Below are positions 60,822-64,000 of a DNA stretch of 64,000 nt, piece after piece (position 1 is the first letter of the stretch; each line of letters begins with the position of its first letter). The stretch lies in NCBI RefSeq assembly GCF_017355365.1, contig NZ_JADIJR010000010.1, positions 56,218 to 120,217 of the forward strand, in the 5' to 3' direction. The notes beneath the pieces are model-generated. The model was not told the origin of the DNA, ran no database searches, and worked only from the letters and a program-made list of their open reading frames with translations. The position numbers and the translations under genes were made by a program. This DNA comes from Microbacterium sp. SD291. GTDB taxonomy: Bacteria > Actinomycetota > Actinomycetes > Actinomycetales > Microbacteriaceae.

Positions 60822-62186
60822 GTGTCCGACGCGCCCCGCACCGACTCCGTCACGGTGATCGCTCAGCCCGAGCGCACCGCGACAGGCAGCATCCGCACCT
60901 CCTCGTCGACGGGCGCCATCCGCACGCTGGGTTCGAATCCGGCCACCGCGCCGATCATGCTGCACCCGGGGGACTCGATCCCGAACGGCCGGCGTGTGCT
61001 GTACATCGTGCTGCTCGGCGCGCTCACCGCGCTCGGCCCGTTCACGATCGACCTGTACCTTCCCGCATTCCCGATCCTCGAGCAGGACTTCGAGACCACG
61101 GCCGCCGCGATCCAGCTGACGCTCACCGGCACCATGATCGGCTTCGCGCTGGGACAGCTCGTCGTCGGACCGCTCAGCGACAAGGTCGGCCGTCGCATCC
61201 CGCTGATCGTGGTCACCGCGCTGCACGTGCTCGCGAGCGCCGCGGCGGCATTCGCCCCGACCCTGCCGCTGCTGAGCGGCGCCCGCGTGCTGATGGGCGT
61301 CGGAGCGGCTGCGGGTGGCGTCGTCGCCATGGCGATCGTGCGCGACCTCTTCGGCGGCAGGCGCCTGGTCGTGATGCTGTCGCGTCTCGCGCTCGTCTCC
61401 GGTGTGGCGCCGGTGGTGGCGCCGCTCATCGGCTCGGCGCTGCTGACGCTGATGCCGTGGCGCGGCATCTTCATCGTGCTCGCCGTGTACGGCGTCGTCA
61501 TGCTGCTCTCGGCGATCCTGTTCATCCCGGAGACGCTGCCGGTCGCGCGCCGGCAGGAGCGCGGCGGCGCCACCGTTCTGCAGCGGTACCGCTCGGTGTT
61601 CTCCGACCGGGTGTTCATCGGCGTGCTCATCATCGGCGGGATGACCTTCTCCGGGCTGTTCTCCTACCTCTCCGCCTCACCGTTCCTCTTCCAGCAGACG
61701 CACGGGCTGGATGCGCAGCAGTACGGGCTCCTCTTCGCCGTCAACTCCCTCGGCGTCGTGACGGGCGTGCAGTTCGCCTCGCGCCTCGCGGCGCGCTTCG
61801 GCCCGCAGTGGGTGATGGCGTACTCGACCGCCGTGCTCCTCGCCGCCGGGATCGCGATCATCGTGACCGATCAGCTCGGCCTCGGCCTCTGGGGCACCGT
61901 CATCCCGTTGTTCGTGTTCATGACGGCGTGCGGCTTCACGTTCCCGAACGTCCAGGTGCTGGCTCTCGACCGGCACGGCAAGGCGGCGGGGACAGCGGCA
62001 TCCGTGATCGGCGCGACCAACTTCGGCGTCGCCGGCCTGATCTCACCCGTCGTCGGCTGGATCTCGAAGGGCGCGGGCATCACCGCGACCACCATGGCCT
62101 CCGTCATGGTCGGCTGCGCTGCGATCGGTCTGCTCTCGCTCTGGCTGATCGTGCGCCCGCGAACCGTCGGGATGCTCGCTCCCTGA
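60822..62186 (+). CDS. Bcr/CflA-type MFS drug exporter
   Basis: 454 residues, 12 membrane segments after a hydrophilic N-terminus of about 55. TIDLYLPAFPILEQDF near 74-89, motif A GPLSDKVGRRIPL near 121-133, RVLMGVGAAAGGVVAMAIVRD near 158-177 and the motif C GVAPVVAPLIGSALL near 196. Resistance to bicyclomycin, chloramphenicol-like drugs or amino-acid export is typical. GTG with GGAAGGA upstream; an ATG further down at 60957 would remove the odd Ser/Thr-rich leader. Confidence 0.9.
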   Translation: MSDAPRTDSVTVIAQPERTATGSIRTSSSTGAIRTLGSNPATAPIMLHPGDSIPNGRRVLYIVLLGALTALGPFTIDLYLPAFPILEQDFETTAAAIQLTLTGTMIGFALGQLVVGPLSDKVGRRIPLIVVTALHVLASAAAAFAPTLPLLSGARVLMGVGAAAGGVVAMAIVRDLFGGRRLVVMLSRLALVSGVAPVVAPLIGSALLTLMPWRGIFIVLAVYGVVMLLSAILFIPETLPVARRQERGGATVLQRYRSVFSDRVFIGVLIIGGMTFSGLFSYLSASPFLFQQTHGLDAQQYGLLFAVNSLGVVTGVQFASRLAARFGPQWVMAYSTAVLLAAGIAIIVTDQLGLGLWGTVIPLFVFMTACGFTFPNVQVLALDRHGKAAGTAASVIGATNFGVAGLISPVVGWISKGAGITATTMASVMVGCAAIGLLSLWLIVRPRTVGMLAP

Positions 62187-62223
62187 TCCGCTGGTTCAGG
62201 GCTCCATCGGACAGAATGGGGTC

Positions 62224-62883
62224 ATGGAGAGGCGTACGCTGCTGTGGTGGGGGACTGGAAGCCTGCTCGCGGCGACGGCACTCGGGGCCCTGATCGTGCT
62301 GGGCTTCGCTGATGCGCCGGCGATCGATCGATGGTGGAACACCGCTGTCGCCGCTCAGAGGGCGCCCTGGCTCGTCGCGTTCGCGCACGGCATGAACTTC
62401 GTCGGCGGCAGCAGGGGCACGATCTTCATCGTCGGGCCGCTCATCATCATCGCCTTCGTGCTCGCCCGGCGATGGCGATCCGCGGTGTTCGCCGCGATGG
62501 CCATGCTGACCAGCGCCGGAGTCGTGCAGGTGCTCAAACACATCTTCGGCAGAGCACGTCCGGATGACATGCTCGTGATGAGCGACTTCGGCTCGTTCCC
62601 CTCCGGGCACGTCGCCAACGCCGCCACCGTCGCCGTCCTGGTGTGGGTGCTCTTCCCCCGCATGTGGACCGCGATCGCCGCGGCGCTCTGGGTGCTGGCG
62701 ATGGCGTACTCGCGAACTCTGCTGTCCGTGCACTGGGCGACGGACACGCTGGGTGGCGCGCTCGTCGGCGCGGGCGCCGTGCTGATGCTGTCGGCCTGGC
62801 TGCTGCCGTGGGTCCGTCAGCAGGATCATGCCTCGCCGCCTGCGGCAGGAGTCACAGAGACCGCCCGCACCGAGGAGCTGTAG
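62224..62883 (+). CDS. PAP2-family phosphatase, membrane
   Basis: 219 residues, five or six membrane segments. Acid-phosphatase motifs in order: KHIFGRARP near 107-115, FPSGH near 125-129 and SRTLLSVHWATD near 164-175, with catalytic His in PSGH and in the last motif. Dephosphorylates undecaprenyl-pyrophosphate or phosphatidic acid in related proteins. CAGAAT (62212-62217) is 6 nt before the ATG, leaderless. Its TAG stop overlaps the GNAT start. Confidence 0.92.
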   Translation: MERRTLLWWGTGSLLAATALGALIVLGFADAPAIDRWWNTAVAAQRAPWLVAFAHGMNFVGGSRGTIFIVGPLIIIAFVLARRWRSAVFAAMAMLTSAGVVQVLKHIFGRARPDDMLVMSDFGSFPSGHVANAATVAVLVWVLFPRMWTAIAAALWVLAMAYSRTLLSVHWATDTLGGALVGAGAVLMLSAWLLPWVRQQDHASPPAAGVTETARTEEL

Positions 62884-63503
62884 TGTCCCGCATCCGTCCC
62901 TATCGTCCGCAAGACCGCGACGCGCTGTACGAGATCTGCGTCAGGACGGCGGATGCCGGCGGAGATGCGACCGGCATCCTCTCCGACGACATGCTGTGGG
63001 GGAATCTCTTCGCCGTGCCGTACGCGCAGCGCCACCCCGATCTCGCCTGGGTGGTCGAGGCCGACGATGACCGCGTGATCGGATACATCGTGGCGACGGA
63101 CGACACGGATGCCTTCGCCCGGTGGTTCCGCGACGAGTGGTGGCCGGCGTTCCACGAGCGTCACCCTCGTCCGGTCGAGGCCGTCACGCGTGAGAGCCGG
63201 ATGATCGAGTACGGCTGGAGCCGTGCCCCCGGTCTCGAGGTGAACGCCGCAGAGTACCCCGCGCACCTGCACATCGACCTGCTTCCGGAGACCCAGGGCC
63301 AGGGTCTCGGACGCCGCCTGATCGAAACGCTGTTCGCCGAGCTCCGGCGCAGGGGAGTGCGGGGGCTGCACCTGGGCATGGACCCGGACAACACCGGGGC
63401 TGCCGCGTTCTACGAGCGCCTCGGCATGCAGCGGCTGCCGGCGGCCACTGGCGGCCAGACCTACGGCGTGCGCTTCGATCGCCCCGAATCCCACGGTGCC
63501 TGA
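62883..63503 (+). CDS. GNAT-family N-acetyltransferase
   Basis: 206 residues. Acetyl-CoA loop QGQGLGRRLIETLF near 142-155 (Q/R-x-x-G-x-G/A), final beta-strand region NTGAAAFYERLGM near 173-185. Starts with a GTG inside the PAP2 stop (TAGTG). The last codons (PESHGA, stop) are duplicated 111 bp downstream as part of a tandem repeat that reaches the tRNA fragment. Substrate unknown; closest pattern is the small eukaryote-like O-GlcNAcase C-terminal/GNAT class. Confidence 0.9.
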   Translation: MSRIRPYRPQDRDALYEICVRTADAGGDATGILSDDMLWGNLFAVPYAQRHPDLAWVVEADDDRVIGYIVATDDTDAFARWFRDEWWPAFHERHPRPVEAVTRESRMIEYGWSRAPGLEVNAAEYPAHLHIDLLPETQGQGLGRRLIETLFAELRRRGVRGLHLGMDPDNTGAAAFYERLGMQRLPAATGGQTYGVRFDRPESHGA

Positions 63504-63677
63504 TAAACAGATGAAGGGCCCCCGCTGGCGCGGAGACCCTTCATCTGTTTGGCGGTGACGGCGGGACTCCGGTGCTCGCTGCGCTCGCTCCTCCCCGAAT
63601 CCCACGGTGCCTGATAAACAGATGAAGGGCCCCCGCTGGCGCGGAGACCCTTCATCTGTTTGGCGGTGACGGCGGGA
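63482..63677. repeat. Tandem duplication: GNAT tail, hairpin and tRNA 3' end
   Basis: The 85 bases 63482-63566 recur exactly at 63593-63677 (period 111). Each copy holds the last GNAT codons, the AAACAGATGAAGGG hairpin and TGGCGGTGACGGCGGGA, which is the reverse complement of a tRNA acceptor/CCA end. A 26-base unique spacer (63567-63592) separates them. Only the second copy continues into the T-loop bases. Confidence 0.9.
63505..63550. terminator. 14-bp hairpin, copy 1
   Basis: AAACAGATGAAGGG (63505-63518) pairs with 63537-63550, ending in CTGTTT. It can terminate the GNAT transcript rightward and, originally, the tRNA leftward. Copy 2 is at 63616-63661. Confidence 0.8.
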
Positions 63678-63700
63678 TTCGAACCCGAATTCGAGCCGCG
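63661..63700 (-). other. tRNA (serine-like) 3' fragment, candidate attachment site
   Basis: On the minus strand the bases read GGTTCGAATCCC then GCCGTCACCGCCA, that is, a T arm, 3' acceptor strand CGTCACC, discriminator G and CCA. No D arm or anticodon arm follows in tRNA register: the expected partner GGTGACG is missing (only GGTGAGC at 63748-63754). A tRNA whose 5' part is replaced by other DNA is the usual left-junction remnant of an integrative element. The CGTCACC-G-CCA end suits actinobacterial tRNA-Ser. Confidence 0.6.
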
Positions 63701-63787
63701 ACCTGACGTAGCGACTCTGGAATCCCGCATGATTATGCGGATCCTTGCTCACCAGAATCACTACGCGCGACACATGGTCACGTATTC

Positions 63788-63807
63788 TGTTGCCACAGTG
63801 TTGCCAC
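63788..63807 (+). promoter_or_regulatory. Paired TGTTGCCAC repeats, possible integrase arm sites
   Basis: TGTTGCCAC occurs at 63788-63796 and 63799-63807, an 11-bp period. Such close direct repeats beside a tRNA-derived junction are typical of arm-type sites of tyrosine integrases. From 63701 to the end no gene is accepted; the DNA also has a small CCGCAT-gatt-ATGCGG palindrome (63725-63740). Confidence 0.45.
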
Positions 63808-64000
63808 GGGGTCTATTCAAGACGCCGTGCCCGGTCGGCTCGGGTGAACACGCCCGCTCCGGTGCCGGTTCAGGTGGGCGTATTTGCGCCACCTGTTCGC
63901 CAACAAGCCGCAGCGGCGCATCGCTGAACAAGCCGACCTCAAGAGGTTGGACAGTTGCGGAATCCTTCGCACCTGCCCAGACGTTGTTCAGAGCCTCACT

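Noticed and set aside
63661..63754. Complete tRNA gene
   Set aside because: The T arm and CCA end fit, but the acceptor 5' strand pairs only at five positions and no D arm or anticodon arm can be folded.
63745..64000. Short frames at the right edge, including a 79-codon minus-strand frame open to the window end (stop at 63761-63763) and a 51-codon plus-strand frame
   Set aside because: Both strands are open and neither shows a recognisable domain; a partial gene is possible but cannot be supported.

Overview
The window is a GC-rich chromosomal segment of an actinobacterium, most likely Microbacterium or a close relative in Microbacteriaceae. I infer this from the order tRNA-Trp - secE - nusG - rplK - rplA, an NusG with a long acidic N-terminal extension, the glyoxylate-shunt pair next to a RamB-type regulator, an AglEFG-like sugar importer without its own ATPase, and many start codons that sit 6-7 nt after a TAnnnT -10 box, as expected for leaderless mRNAs. 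No organism name is present in the data; this is inference from content.

Layout. 1-6.7 kb: a truncated acyl-CoA ligase, then a tricarboxylate uptake locus (tctCBA plus a TauE-like permease) headed by an unusual membrane-bound regulator that joins a CitA-type sensor directly to a CitB-type DNA-binding domain. 6.8-12.2 kb: a small secreted proline/aspartate-rich protein, a histidine kinase, a response regulator and a DASS-type anion transporter, all translationally overlapped, then glycerate kinase. 12.2-14.3 kb: a HadA/HadB-like dehydratase pair and murB. 14.3-18.9 kb: a FadR-type regulator and a four-carbon sugar-acid operon (DUF1537 kinase, LtnD-like dehydrogenase, GntP permease). 19-23.4 kb: a VOC protein, an aspartate-type aminotransferase, alanine dehydrogenase with a divergent Lrp regulator, and two small uncharacterised genes. 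23.5-28.4 kb: aceB-aceA with a divergent RamB-like regulator. 28.4-30.4 kb: TetR/MBL-hydrolase pair and a methyltransferase. 30.4-40.2 kb: a PucR regulator and a putrescine-to-succinate cluster (gabT, amine oxidase, universal stress protein, APC permease, two aldehyde dehydrogenases).

40.3-53.2 kb: the ribosomal/transcription region. tRNA-Trp, secE, nusG, rplK and rplA come first; rplJ and rplL with an L10 leader follow only after about 8.9 kb of unrelated cargo (amino-acid ABC importer, LysE exporter with its LysR regulator, MarR-controlled drug exporter, a YqaJ nuclease and a solitary AbiEi-type protein bracketed by arrays of inverted boxes). 53.2-58 kb: LacI regulator and AglEFG-like alpha-glucoside importer. 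58.1-60.7 kb: cystathionine beta-synthase and gamma-synthase (transsulfuration). 60.8-63.5 kb: Bcr/CflA-type MFS exporter, PAP2 phosphatase and GNAT acetyltransferase.

The last 500 bases look like the left junction of an integrated element: a 3' tRNA (serine-like) fragment, its terminator and the GNAT gene tail are duplicated in tandem, followed by non-tRNA DNA carrying paired TGTTGCCAC repeats. The strongest candidates for something new are the kinase-less CitA/CitB chimera with its operator set, the attachment-site junction, the box arrays around the AbiEi gene, and the dispersed palindromic elements that enter or border coding regions.
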